Positions 46,102-57,500 of a DNA stretch of 64,000 nucleotides are shown piece after piece (positions within the stretch are counted from its first letter, which is position 1; each line of letters begins with the position of its first letter). Below the pieces are notes generated by a model that worked only from the letters and a program-made list of their open reading frames with translations, had not been told where the DNA came from and searched no databases. Source of the stretch: Heloderma charlesbogerti (taxonomy: Eukaryota > Chordata > Lepidosauria > Squamata > Helodermatidae); assembly GCA_026122225.1 (NCBI GenBank), contig JANEZZ010001570.1, positions 1 to 64,000 of the forward strand. The letters run 5' to 3'. Position numbers and translations under genes: made by a program.

Positions 46102-46889
46102 CTACCATTTTATTTTTTAAAGTGCAGCTGGTACATTCAAGTTAATATTTATTCCTTACCTTACTGAAAACAACCACTAAACTAAAAACAACAACAACCC
46201 ACAGTGTTAAGAAAGTTGAGAAATTGCCCCTGAGATGGTGGATGAAGTATTGACAGTTTGTCTCAATCTGCACCATTCAATTGGTGCTAGGGATGCTGGA
46301 GAAATCCACAGTGGAATCAAATGAGTTCAGATGTCTATGAATCTGACCCACGTATTCCGCAGTGGACCAGCTTTTCCTGAGTTGCACAGATTCCGCAGAC
46401 TTGCATACCATAGTTGTTGTTGTTGTTGTTGTTGTTGGGGTTTTTTTACTTTCCAGAATTTTACGCAAATGTAGTCATACAAAATGTGCATTTCCCCCAT
46501 AGGCTAAGGCATGAAACTGTGCATTATGGAGAGGATTTGTGCATGGGGGGGATCTGCACATTTTAACAAATGTGAATTTGTGCACATTTGGGAAATTGCA
46601 AAAAAATCAATCCAATTCCATCAAGGAGGGTACAATGGAACAAAAGGCACCTGACAATCTGCAAAATGTAGAAAGAACAGAATATACAAAGTCCATACAT
46701 CCTTAGTTGGTACTGTACACAGCTGACAGGTTGCAAATATTTTCCCCCAAGTTTAATCCTTAAAAGAAGATTGCATGTCCGCAGAAAACATGGTGACTGC
46801 ACTCCCATATCAACTTTACCTCTTAAATGTTATATATCTGGATGAATCCAAACCAAAGCATGGGTAAGAGTTAACAGGATGAGACAGAA

Positions 46890-46891
<2 letters not shown>
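46102..46891. other. possible old TAGGG-type end, then unassigned sequence
   Basis: 46288-46390 starts TAGGGATGCTGGAGAAATCC and resembles the reverse complement of the right end of the element closing at 50642. A (GTT)n run is at 46413-46436. No opposite end found. Confidence 0.35.

Positions 46892-46931
<40 letters not shown>
46892..46931. repeat. (GT)n microsatellite
   Basis: Twenty uninterrupted GT units. Confidence 0.97.
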
Positions 46932-47191
46932 TATTTCCTGGCAAGTGGTATTAAAATGTTTATTTATTTTTATTTATACCCCACCTTTCTATCAAGAAAA
47001 TGGCACTCAAGGCAGCTGATAATCATAAAAACAAAAATATAAATTAAAAAGAATAAGAATAAGAAATTTCATTTTAAATATACTGCATTAAATATACTGC
47101 TTCAGTACAAGATTCCACAGAACACTTTTAAAAAATGTTGCCCTTTTATGATAGGAGTCTAAAATGAAATTTATGCTCAACCCAAATTGAA
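46932..47191 (-). mobile_element. probable LINE 3' tail
   Basis: 46960-47050 has the TTTATTTATACCCCACCTTTCT and ACTCAAGGCAGCT wording typical of reptile LINE (L2-like) 3' ends in antisense, followed by A-rich sequence. Confidence 0.4.
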
Positions 47192-47371
47192 GGGCCATAG
47201 CTCAGTGGCAGAGAGCACCTGCTTTGCATGCAGAAGGTTCAATCCCCGGCATTTCCAGATAGGGCAGGAAAAACTCTTGCCTGAAGCCCTGGAGAGCCTC
47301 TGCTAGTCAGTGTTGGGCTGGGCTAGATGGACCCAGGGTCTGACTCTGTATAAGGCAGCTTCCTTTGCTCC
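47192..47371 (+). mobile_element. tRNA-Ala-like SINE
   Basis: The tRNA-derived head GGCCATAGCTCAGTGGCAG (A box) through GGTTCAATCCCCGGC (B box) has the CCTGCTTTGCATGCAG arm, giving a TGC anticodon (Ala). It is followed by a non-tRNA body ending GTATAAGGCAGCTTCCTTTG. It resembles SINEs widespread in squamates. It is not a functional tRNA: the acceptor stem is incomplete and it continues into the SINE body. Confidence 0.8.
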
Positions 47372-47889
47372 ACTGTAAATATTTGTAAATATTAGTGCTG
47401 TGCTGAACCTTGCCCCTTACTTTCGTGAAATTCTTCCTTCTCTGCGAAAGAGACATTGTTTTTTTCTGCCTCTTTCATAGGGAAGAGGAGAATTTTGAAG
47501 AGTTTTTGAGTGGGAGTGGGGAGGCAGGGGTTCCGTCTACGCTATTTAGTGCACGAGGTGGCTCTGGAGACATCTACTTAGCTTTTTAAAATGTCTCCCC
47601 TGACACAGTTTAAATTGTTTCCCCTTCACTTCACTCACAGCATAACGGGGCCTTCACAGCTGGTTTTCAGCTCAACAGCAGTCCCTGGAATAGCTAATGT
47701 CACATGGCCACATGGCCATTCCGGGAACTGCCGCTGCCAAGTTGCTGCAAGCAGAAATGGGACTTGTTTTAAAGTTCTTTGGAAGCAGAATGGGACAATG
47801 AAGGAATGGGATTCATTTGCAATGGCACTGTTTTGATCTGTTTGCAAGTTCTTAAAACATTAGAAATCTCCCTCTCCTGCTTGCAACTA
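47372..47889. other. possible hAT-like end, otherwise unassigned
   Basis: TAGTGCTGTGCTGAACC at 47393 resembles the wording at 51416 (minus strand) and 61168. No complete element could be bounded. Confidence 0.3.
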
Positions 47890-48330
47890 CGGATGGATGG
47901 GTGCCCCCTGTCCAGGTTCTCCGGGCACCTACCCAGCCCTGCACCTGCTCGCTCACCCCCAGACCTGTGCACAAGCTTCCTGCCGTTTGCCAAGCCACCC
48001 ACACTCACCCAGGACCTGTTCTCCAGCGCCATGATAGCCATTTTGTGAAAAAATGTGGCAACCGCAGAGATGCACACAATGGCCCATTTAAGCTTGTAAT
48101 CTTGAGTATATGGGCAATTCATGGTGTCATTTTGCTTACAACTAGATGTGGGCATTTTCACGGCTGCCACGTTTTTTCGCAATATGGCGATCGTGGCACT
48201 GGAGAACGGGTCCCGGGTGAGTGTGGGCAGCTTGGCAAGCACAGGAGGGGGCGAGTGGGGGCAGCAGCTTGGCAGGCACAGCTTGGGGTCAGCGGGGCAG
48301 TCCACCAGGCTCCCGGACCCAATCAGGCAC
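47890..48330. repeat. foldback repeat with outward donor-like motifs
   Basis: CCCACACTCACCCAGGACC (47998-48016) pairs with GGGTCCCGGGTGAGTGTGGG (48210-48229), and GCGCCATGATAGCCATTTTG pairs loosely with the CAATATGGCGATCGTGGCAC region. The arms are about 120 bp around a 100-bp centre. Each arm ends in GGGTGAGT facing outward. Confidence 0.65.
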
Positions 48331-48503
48331 CTGCAAATCCCTATTGCAACACTGGAAACTCTTGTTTACAGCATTAGAAACCCACCAGCTTCCATTTCCA
48401 TTATTTGTGCCTGTCAGGCAAGGCTGCTAATAGAGGGTATGACAGAGACTATTTAAAAAATAAAATGAATTTGTGTCATCCTCATTTCAAGAACTTCAGG
48501 AGT

Positions 48504-48560
48504 CTCTCTCTCTCTCTCTCTCATTCTCTCATGCACACACGCACACACACACACACACAC
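48504..48560. repeat. (CT)n then (CA)n microsatellite
   Basis: CT repeats (48504-48522) followed, after a short spacer, by CA repeats (48535-48560). Confidence 0.9.
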
Positions 48561-48930
48561 TGCACTCCCCCTCCTCCCCACTAGGGGTGTATGGATTCCC
48601 CACTGTCTGTTCCCCCCTGGAATCCTCCAGAGTGGCTCCGCTCTGCAAGAATTCCATAGAGCCACCCAGCTTGAGGACCGCTTACCTGCTGGACTCGTCC
48701 CATTCTCCTCCACACTGATGGCCATTTTTTTTTTTAATGGTGATGGCAGGATGTGCCCATAGACTTATATGCAAACTAGAGCTGTGAATCTTATGTAAAG
48801 GTCTATGGGCATATCCTGCCTATCTCCATTTTTTTTAATAAGGTGATTGGCATGGAGGAGAAGGGGACAGGTCCAGGAGCAAGCAGCCGGAGCCATTCTG
48901 CACGGAAACCTCCTGGAACGGAGGTAAGTG

Positions 48931-49945
48931 TAGGGTTGGCAGAGAATTCCGCCACAGATTTCAGTGAGGCCGGATCCTTTAGAATCCGCCCCCCCCCGGA
49001 ATCCATGGTGGAACAGCCTCCTGCCCCCCGCCACCCTGCGGAATCCCCTGGGATAGAACTTACCTGGGGCAGATACGGTGGATTTGGTGGTGGTGGCGGC
49101 AGTGGCTCCGGCGGCAGCAGCTGGTCTCCTGGCCAGCCGCGGCCGGGCTGCTGCGGCCACCATTGCCATCATTGCAGCTGTGTTAGGCAACGCAGGAATT
49201 TTACATAGCCTATCATGGCTACCACCCCCCCAAACCCAGCATACTCAAATGTCGGCGGTAATGGCGGCCGCCATTTGCGTTCCCTACCATATTTTTCGCC
49301 GTTCTAGCCTACGTAAATATTTATGTAGGCAATTATGGTGAAAAAAAAAGGGAACTGCAAATATCGTAGTGGGCACTATTTTTGTTCTTTTTTTCCACCA
49401 TTTTATCCTACGTAAATATTTACGTAGGCTTTTACGGCGAAAAAGAAAAAGAAATGCAACAAGCACCCACTACGCTATTTGTGGTTCCCTTTTTTTCCCG
49501 CCGTAATTTCCTATGTAAATATTTACGTAGGCTAGAATGGTGAAAAATAGGGTAGAGAACGCAAATGGCGGCTGCCGTAGCCACTGCCATTTGGATACAC
49601 CGTGTTTTTTGGGGGGGGGCATGCTATGATAGGCTATGTAAATATTTACGTAGCCTATCTTGGCAGCCTGGAAGGACGCAAATGGTGGCCGCTACAGCGG
49701 CCACCATTTGCATCCGCCATTTGCGTCCGCAGTAGCCCGTCCGCAGCTGGAGGTCTGGCTGTGGACGGCCCTGGCCGGCTGCTTTGCGGAGCTGCCGCGG
49801 AGCAGAGCCGGCCGGGCAGGATTCTGGGGGGGGGAGGACTGGATTGCCTCCCCCCCGTTGAGGATTCCGAGGGGAGGGACGGAGTGCCTCCCCCCTCCCA
49901 GCGGATGCCCTGACCGGAAACAGGTAAGGGATTCGTATATCCATA
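48931..49945 (-). mobile_element. TAGGG foldback transposon nested in reverse, perfect TSD
   Basis: It starts TAGGGTTGGCAGAGAATTC and ends TTCGTATATCCATA. GGTAAGTG is duplicated perfectly (48923-48930, 49946-49953). Internal hairpins are a divergent type (CTACGTAAATATTTACGTAG, 49310-49535) plus one canonical hairpin at 49627-49663. Confidence 0.85.
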
Positions 49946-50002
49946 GGTAAGTGGGACTGATCTGCTGCAGATTCCTGAGGCCGGATTCCAAAGAATCTGG
50001 CC

Positions 50003-50597
50003 TAGGAGTGTACGAAAGTCACTTACCTGGTCTCGCAGCTTGCTTCGCGGTGTGGGGGAGGTGCTTCGCTGCTCCCCCCGAAGTTCAGGCCGGGGGGGGA
50101 GGCTTCCTGCCTCGCCCGGCCGAAATTCAGGCCGAGAGGGAGGCTTCCCGCCTCGCCTGGCCGAAATTCAGGCCAGGGAGGAGGCGCCTCGCCTCGCCCG
50201 GCCACGAAATAAAAAGTTAAAAAACCCCACGCCCCCGTGATAGGCTACGTGACGATTAACATAGCCTATCACGGCTGACTTTGCAAATCTAGCCGTGATA
50301 GGCTACGTTAATCGTCACGTAGCCTATCACGGGGGCATTTTTTTTTTTTAACTTTTCTTGGAATGGCGGCGGCGGCAGCCAGTCGAAAGACCAGCTGCTG
50401 CCCCCGCCCCTGTCGAAGCCCTGCCGAACTGCCGCTGCGACCCGCCACCGGGAGCGACATTCAGGAAAGATAAGTCCCATCCCGGGGGGGGGGTGCGGGG
50501 GGGTGAGGAGAATTTCTCCCTGAAACTACTTTTGGGGGACGAATACGTTGGCACTCGGCCCCCCGAAGTTTCAGCGAGAAATTCTCTGACACCCCTA
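50003..50597 (+). mobile_element. TAGGG foldback transposon nested forward, perfect TSD
   Basis: It starts TAGGAGTGTACGAAAG and ends GACACCCCTA. ATCTGGCC is duplicated perfectly (49995-50002, 50598-50605). It is internally deleted: one hairpin pair is present and no central palindrome. The ATGGCGGCGG segment is at 50363 and the donor-like motif is mutated to AAGATAAGT. Confidence 0.9.
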
Positions 50598-50659
50598 ATC
50601 TGGCCTCATTTGAATCTGCAGTGGATTTCTCTAAAATCCCTCCTCCCAACCCAAGTCAT

Positions 50660-51165
50660 GAACTACCCAAAGCACACTCCCTGCTTAGGAGGGAAGTGGC
50701 AGCAGCAGCTACCTCCCTGCCAGAGTAGGGACAGCAAGGTGAGCAGCAGTAGCTACCTAATGTGATTTGAGTTTGCAAAACACTCTCCCCAACCCAGCAG
50801 CAAGGCAGTTGTAGCCGCTTTCTTCCCAAGCAGACAGAGAAAAGCCTTTGGAATCACCGGGGTACCAGCTGATAGCCAGCATACCCTGTGCTCACAAAAT
50901 ACTCTTTCGACTCAGGAGTAAAGTGGCAGCAACCATCTCTGAGCTTGAGAAGGAGGGGATGGCACCCTATGCTTCCAAAGCACTTTGCACTATTCCTGCT
51001 CAGAGGGAAGCAGCAGCAGCTGCTGCTCCCCCCACCCCGTGCCCAAGAGGGAAGAGAAGAGCCTTTGCAAGCACAGGGGCACTGGACAATAGGCAGTGCT
51101 TCCCGAGCTGGCAAAGGACTCTTCAAGCTCAGAAGGGAAGCAGCAGCAACCACCTCCCTGCACGA
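50660..51165. repeat. degenerate tandem array, about five units
   Basis: Units of the type CAAAGCACTCT...CTCAG-GGGAAG-AGCAGCAGC recur near 50679, 50778, 50890, 50976 and 51107, spaced 85-130 bp and strongly diverged. Confidence 0.5.
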
Positions 51166-52039
51166 CACGGGAGAAGAGCATTTCCAAGCACAGTATATTC
51201 ATATGTGGAATGCAAAAGGAAGAAAAAAAAAAACCCCACACACACCCCTCAGCGGCTCCTGGTATTAATGTAAGTGTCAAAGCCGCGTACCCCGAACACT
51301 TCTCAGAAAATTCTCACACTTTCCCACAAGTTTTGTATGCGATTTCTTTTCGACCCTCCCCCCACTTGAATGGCTGGGGAAAAAAAACAGATCGAAAATT
51401 CCGGCACAGCACTAGTAAATATGTTATGGTCTTTCTCCTCCCTTCAATTTTGGCAGAATGGCAGTATGTAAGTTCAGTAATGAAATAAATATCAGATTAC
51501 CAAATTTAAGGCATTAGACAGATAAATCATACAAAATATATTATTTTCTTCTGGGTGGGCACTTACGAAGAGCGTAAAAGGAGCTCTAGGAAAAATGATA
51601 TCTGCAGTGTATGGAATGGTATTAAAACCATTTTGCAATCTAAATTCCTGATGCCATCTCACATTAACTCTCAAAAGATTATAACATTCCAGCTGTGAAT
51701 TTTACATTAAATGTCAAATATAATTGGACACAGAGGAGGAGAGAAAAGGAACGCATGACAGTCTTAGGAGGAAATTTGACATCTCCACTGACACAGTGTA
51801 TGTGGCCAACTGGCAACAGAATCTAATACATCTTACAAAGAAAATTTAGCTGCTTTGAAATCAATTTGAAAACACTCAGCAGAGGACAATTATGCACTGA
51901 TATAGTTTAGCGCACACTGACAGGTTAAACTTTTGAAAAAGGCAAGAGAGATTGCTCGGAAATGGGTGGAAGTTGCCTTAATAATATTGCTTCTGTCAAG
52001 GTGAGATTTCTGTTCTCCTTGAAAAATCAAGACCATAAA
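51166..52039. other. mostly unassigned
   Basis: 51280-51416 ends in CCGGCACAGCACTA, a possible hAT-like end in reverse. Otherwise nothing recognised. Confidence 0.35.
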
Positions 52040-53827
52040 GACTGCAGGAACCCCTTTCCTTATAATATTGTCCACCTGGGTACCCAGTGTGGTTCCGGTC
52101 TAGATTGGAGGGTTGGGGGGGGGGGGTTGCCATCATCCATAAGTATTCCATCTCCCCAACAAGGAAACCCATCCATCCTAGCACTAGGGGTGCACAAAAG
52201 TCACTTACCTGATCTCGCAGCTTGCTTCGCGGTGGGGGGGAGGCGCTTCGCTGCTCCCCCCGAAATTCAGGCCGGGGGGGAGGCTTCCCGCCTCGCCTGG
52301 CTGAAATTCAGGCCAGGGAGGAGGCGCCTTGCCTCGCCCGGCCGCGAAATAAAAAGTTAAAAAAAAAAACGCCCCCGTGAAAGGCTACGTGACGATTTAC
52401 GTAGCCTATCATGGCTAGATCTGCAAAGTCAGCTGTGATAGGCTACATTAATCGTCACGTAGCCTATCACGGGTGACTTAAAAAAAAAAAAAGCACGTAC
52501 GCAAATGGCGGCCCCCATAGGGAGCCGCCATTCGCATTCCTTATTTGGTCGCTGTAGTCTACGTAAATCTTCACGTAGACTACAGCGAAAAATAAGGGCA
52601 ACGCAAATAGCGTTGCCCTTATTTTTGCCGTAGTCTACGTAATCTTTACATAGACTACAGCGACCAAATAAGGAACGCGAATGGCGGCTCCCTATGGGGG
52701 CCGCCATTAGCTGTACGCGCTTTTTCTTTTTTTTTTAAGTCACCCGTAATAGGCTACGTGATGATTTACGTAGCCTATCATGGCTGACTTTGCAAATCTA
52801 GCCGTGATAGGCTACATTAATCGTCATGTAGCCTATCATGGGGGCGTTTTTTTTTTTTAACTTTTTTTGGAATGGCGGCGGCAGCAGCCGGTCGAAAGAC
52901 CGGCTGCCACCCCTGCCCCTGTCGAAGCCCTGCCGAACCGCCGCTGCGACCCGCCACCGGGAGCGACATTCGGGAAAGGTAAGTCCCATCCCGGGGGGGG
53001 GCGGGGGGCGGAGAATTTCTCCCCGAAACTACTTCGGGGGGCTGAATACGTTGGCATTCAGCCCCCCGAAGTTTCGGGGAGAAATTCTCCCCCATCCCTA
53101 CCTAGCACCAGTTTTGAGGGTCAGTACCTTGTGTTGAGCCAAAAAGACAGAAGAGGTATGCTGCTGGTGTACCACGCCCTCCCCCGTACCCACTGCCCAG
53201 CAGTCTCCCTGCTTGAGTTGGCTGAAGTGGTCTTGGAGGTCGTGCTGGAGAACCCTAGGACTGTGGTTCTGGGGGACTTCAACATCCACATTGAGGCTGT
53301 CCAGACAGGGCCCACTTGGGACTTCATGGCAACCATGGCAACCACAGGGCTGTCTCAGTACATCATTGGCCCAACAGATGTGGCAGGACATACCCTTGAC
53401 CTGGTTTTTGCTGTTGGGTGGATGAGGGGTCATCTGGGGGTGGGGGGTCAACAACCCTGTTGTCATAATCAGATCATTGCCTTGTGAAGTTTGGTTTGGT
53501 GATAGCAGATCCATCCTGCAGGGGTGGAGGACCAATCAAGATGGTCCACCCCTGGAGACTTATGGATTCCGATGGATTCCTCAACACTCCGTGGGATTTT
53601 CCAGCTGATAGGGCTGGCGATTCGATGGAGGCCTTGGTCTCACTATGGAATGGTGAGATGAGAAGGGCCATCAATACAATAACTCCCAAGTGCCCATTCT
53701 GATGCTGTGGAGCACAGAATTCAACTTGGTTTACAGAAGATCTATGGGCAATGAAACAGGCCGGACGACAGCTAGAGTGCTGATGGCACAGGTCTCGGAG
53801 CAAGTATGATAGAAGATTAGCAAAGAC
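52040..53827 (+). pseudogene. L2 LINE endonuclease region, split by a TAGGG copy
   Basis: The plus strand reads GTQCGSGLDWRVGGGG and ends NPSILAL in 52080-52184. After the TAGGG copy it continues (53101-53700) with MLLVYHALPRTHCPAV, LELAEVVLEVVLENPRTVVLGDFNIHIEA and HTLDLVFAVG, the L2 endonuclease with an intact GDFN motif. Frameshifts occur after about 53480. The reverse transcriptase that should follow is absent: at 53828 another TAGGG copy begins, and beyond it only the L2 3' end resumes (54503-54516 and 57741 onward). Confidence 0.8.
52185..53100 (+). mobile_element. TAGGG foldback transposon, 916 bp, perfect TSD
   Basis: It starts TAGGGGTGCACAAAAG and ends CCCCCATCCCTA. CCTAGCAC is duplicated perfectly (52177-52184, 53101-53108) in L2 endonuclease sequence. 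All modules are present except one minisatellite unit. The ATGGCGGCGGCAG frame with AAAGGTAAGT is at 52872-52984. Confidence 0.95.
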
Positions 53828-54502
53828 TAGGGATGTATGAAAGTCACTTACCTTTTTGCAGCTTTGATCTGCGGTGGTGGGGAGGCGCTCTCTCCCTCCC
53901 TCCAGAATCCTCCCTGGCCAGCTCCGCTCTGACTCTGCAGAGCCACCGTCCAGGGCCATCCGCAGCTGGAGTTCTGGCCATGGCCAGCTGCTGCAGCCGC
54001 CATTTGCGTCCTGCCAGACTGCCGTGATAGGCTACGTAAGTATTTACGTAGCTTATCACGGTAAAGGCAGCTACGCAAATGGTGTAGCGGCCGCTGTTTG
54101 CACCCCTTCTCTTTGCCGTGATAGGCTACGTAAATACTTACATAGACTATCACGGCAGCCTGGCAGGATGCAAATGGCGGCTGCTATGGTGGCTGCCATT
54201 TGCAGCTGCAGCAGCCAGCTGAGAGACCAGCTGCCACTGCAGCTTAAAAAAAAAATATTTACGTAGCCTATCACGGCAAAATACAGGGACGCAAATGGTG
54301 GCAGCTATGGCAGCCACCACTTGCATCCCTGCTGGCTGCCCAGCTGCTGGATGTCCGGCAGTGGACGGCCTCGGCCAGCGGCTCCATGGAATCTCCGCAG
54401 AGCGGAGCCGGCCAGAGAGAATTTCGGGGGGAGGGATGGAGTGCCTCCCCCCCACTGCGAATGTCACCCTTCGAAAAGGTAAGTGACTTTCATACATCCC
54501 TA
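53828..54502 (+). mobile_element. TAGGG foldback transposon (old subfamily) with mismatched flanks
   Basis: It starts TAGGGATGTATGAAAG and ends TTTCATACATCCCTA, so both termini are of the left type. The flanks GCAAAGAC and GGGAACTC do not match. Hairpins start at 54024 and 54118 (94 bp apart) and a third arm is near 54256. L2 lies on both sides but lacks the RT region between. Confidence 0.75.
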
Positions 54503-54516
54503 GGGAACTCCGTCAT

Positions 54517-57500
54517 TGTTGTTGTTGTTCAGTCGTTCAGTCGTGTCCGACTCTTCGTGACCCCATGGACCATAGCACGCCAGGCCTTCCTGTCCTCTCC
54601 CGGAGCGTGCTCAAGTTCATATTCATTGCATCCGTGATGCTATCTAGCCATCTCATCCTCTGCTGTCCCTTCTCCTTTTGCCTTCAGTCTTTCCCAGCAT
54701 CAGGGTCTTTTCCAGGGAGTTTTCTCTTCGCATTAGGTGGCCAAAATATTGGAGCTTCAGCTTCATTATCTGTCCTTCCAATGAGCACTCAGGGTTGATT
54801 TCCTTTAGGATGGACTGATTTGACCTCCTTGCAGTCCAGGGGACTCGTAAGAGTCTTCTCCAGCACCACAGTTCGAAAGCATCAATTCTTCGGCGCTCAG
54901 CCTTCCTTATAGTCCAGCTCTCACAGCCATACATTACTACTGGGAAAACCATAGCTTTGATTAGACGGACCTTTGTCGGCAAGGTGATGTCTCCGCTTCT
55001 TACTATACTGTCTAGGTTGGCCATAGCTTTCCTCCCAAGGAGCAAGCGTCTTTTAATTTCATGGCTACGGTCACCGTCTGCGGTGATCTTGGAGCCCAAG
55101 AAAGTAAAATCTGTCACTGCTTCCATTTCTTCCCCTTCTATATGCCAGGAAGTGATAGGGCCAGATGACATGATCTTAGTTTTTTTAATGTTGAGTTTCA
55201 AACCAGCTTTTGCACTCTCCTCTTTCACCCTCAACAAGAGGCTCTTGAGATCCTCTTTGCTTTCTGCCATTAGGGTGGTATCGTCTGCATATCGGAGGTT
55301 GTTGATAATTCTCCCGGCAATCTTAATTCCGACCTCTGATTCATCCAACCCGGCATTTCTCATGATGTACTCTGCATATAAGTTAAATAAGCAGGGTGAC
55401 AATATGCAGCCTTGTCGTACTCCTTTCCCAATTTTGAACCAATCGGTTGTTCCATGTCTGGTTCTTACTGTTGCTTCTTGACCCTCGTACAGGTTTCTCA
55501 GGAGACAGGTAAGGTGGTCTGGTACTCCCATCACTTTAAGAATTTGCCACAGTTTGTTGTGATCCACACAATCAAAGGCTTTAGCGTAGTCAATGAAGCA
55601 GAAATAGACGTTTTTCTGGAATTCTCTTGCTTTCTCCATGATGCAGCGAATGTTGGCGATTTGATCTCTAGTTCCTCTGCCTCTTCGAAACCCAGCTTGT
55701 ACTTCCGGTAGTTCTCGGTTCGCATACTGCTGAAGCCTAGCTTGTAGGATTTTGAGCATCACCTTGCTGGCATGTGAAATGAGCACAATGGTGCGGTAGT
55801 TTGAACACTCTTTGGCGTTGCCCTTCTTTGGAATTGGAATGTAAACTGACCTTTTCCAGTCTTGTGGCCACTGTTGAGTGTTCCAGATTTGTTGGCATAT
55901 TGAGTGCAGCACTTTAACAGCATCATCTTTTAGGATTTTAAATAGCTCGGCTGGAATACTGTCATCTCCGCTAGCTTTGTTGTTACTAGTGCTTCCTAAG
56001 GCCCACTTGACTTCACTCTCTAGGATGTCCGGCTCAAGTTCAGTGACCGCACTATCATGGCTATCAGGGACATTCAGATCTTTCCTGTATAGTTCTTCTG
56101 TGTATTCTTGCCACCTCTTCTTAATCTCCTCTGCTTCTGTTAGGTCCCTGCCTTCTTTGTCCTTTATCATGCCCGTCTTTGCACAAAACGTTCCCTTGAG
56201 GTCTCCAATTTTCTTGAAGAGATCTCTATTCTTTCCCATTCTGTTGTTTTCCTCGATTTCTTTGCATTGTTCATTTAAGAAGGCCTTCTTGTCTCTCCTT
56301 GCTATTCTCTGGAACTCTGCATTCAGTTGGATATATCTTCCCCTTTCTCCCTTGCTTTTCGCTTCCTTTCTTTCCTCAGCTACTTGTAAAGCCTCATCAG
56401 ACAGCCACTTGGCTTTCTTGCATTTCTTTTTCTTTGGGATGGATTTCGTTGCTGCCTCCTGAACAATGTTACGGACCTCCGTCCATAGTTCCTCAGGCAC
56501 TCTGTCTATCAGGTCTAATCCCTGAAATCTATTCCTCACCTCCACTGTATATTCATCAGGGATATGATTTAGGTCATACCTGAACAGTTTAGTGGTTTTC
56601 CCGACGTTCTTCAATTTAAGCCGAAATTTTGCAAGAAGCAGCTCATGATCTGAGCCAGAGTCAGCTCCAGGTCTTGTTTTTACTGACTGTATGGAGCTTC
56701 TCCATCTTTGGCTGCAAAGGACATAATCAATCTGATTTCGATATTGACCATCTGGTGACGTCCATGTGTAGAGTCGCCTCTTGTGCTGTTGGAAAAGAGT
56801 GTTTGCTATGATCAGCATGTTCTCTTGGCAAAACTCTATTAGCTTTTGTCCTGCTTCATTTTGTACACCAAGGCCATGCCTGCCTGTTATCCCGGTGATT
56901 TCTTGACTTCCTACTTTAGCATTCCAATCCCCTATGATGAAGAGAACATTTTTTTTTGGTGTTAGTTCTAGAAGGTGTTGTAGGTCTTCATAGAACCGAT
57001 CAACCTCAGCTTCTTTGGCCTCAGTGGTTGGGTCATAGACCTGAATTACTGTGATGTTGAATGGTTTGCCTTGGATTCGTACTGAGATCATTCTATCATT
57101 TTTAAGATTGTACCCCAGTACTGCTTTTCCCACCCTTTTGTTGACTAGGGGTGCTACTCCATTTCGTCTAAGGGATTCTTGCCCACAATAGTAGATATGA
57201 TGGTCACCTGAATTAAATTCGCCCATGCCTGTCCATTTTAGTTCGCTGATTCCCAAGATGTCGATGTTCAATCTTGCCATCTCATGGTTGACCACCTCCA
57301 GCTTACCTTGATTCATTGATCTGACATTCCAGGTTCCTAAACAATATTGTTCTTTACAGCATCGGATTTTCTTTTCACCACCAGACACATCCACAGCTGA
57401 GTGTCCTTTCAGGTTTGGCCCAGCCGCTTCACTCTTTCTGGCGCTACTTGGAAATACCCTCTGCTCTTCCCCAGTAGCATATTGGACACCTTCCGACCTG

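Larger units (their letters stand above)
48582..50642 (+). mobile_element. TAGGG-type element (old), outer shell of a triple nest
   Basis: It starts TAGGGGTGTATGGATTCC and ends TCTAAAATCCCTC, the last base of the usual TA being changed. The flanks CTCCCCAC (48574-48581) and CTCCCAAC (50643-50650) match 7/8. Its own sequence is 48582-48930, 49946-50002 and 50598-50642. The shell carries a GAGGTAAGTG donor-like motif, which became the target of the first nested insertion. Confidence 0.7.

Noticed and set aside
47192..47265. Functional tRNA-Ala gene
   Set aside because: A and B boxes and a TGC anticodon are visible, but there is no proper acceptor pairing and the sequence continues into a SINE body.
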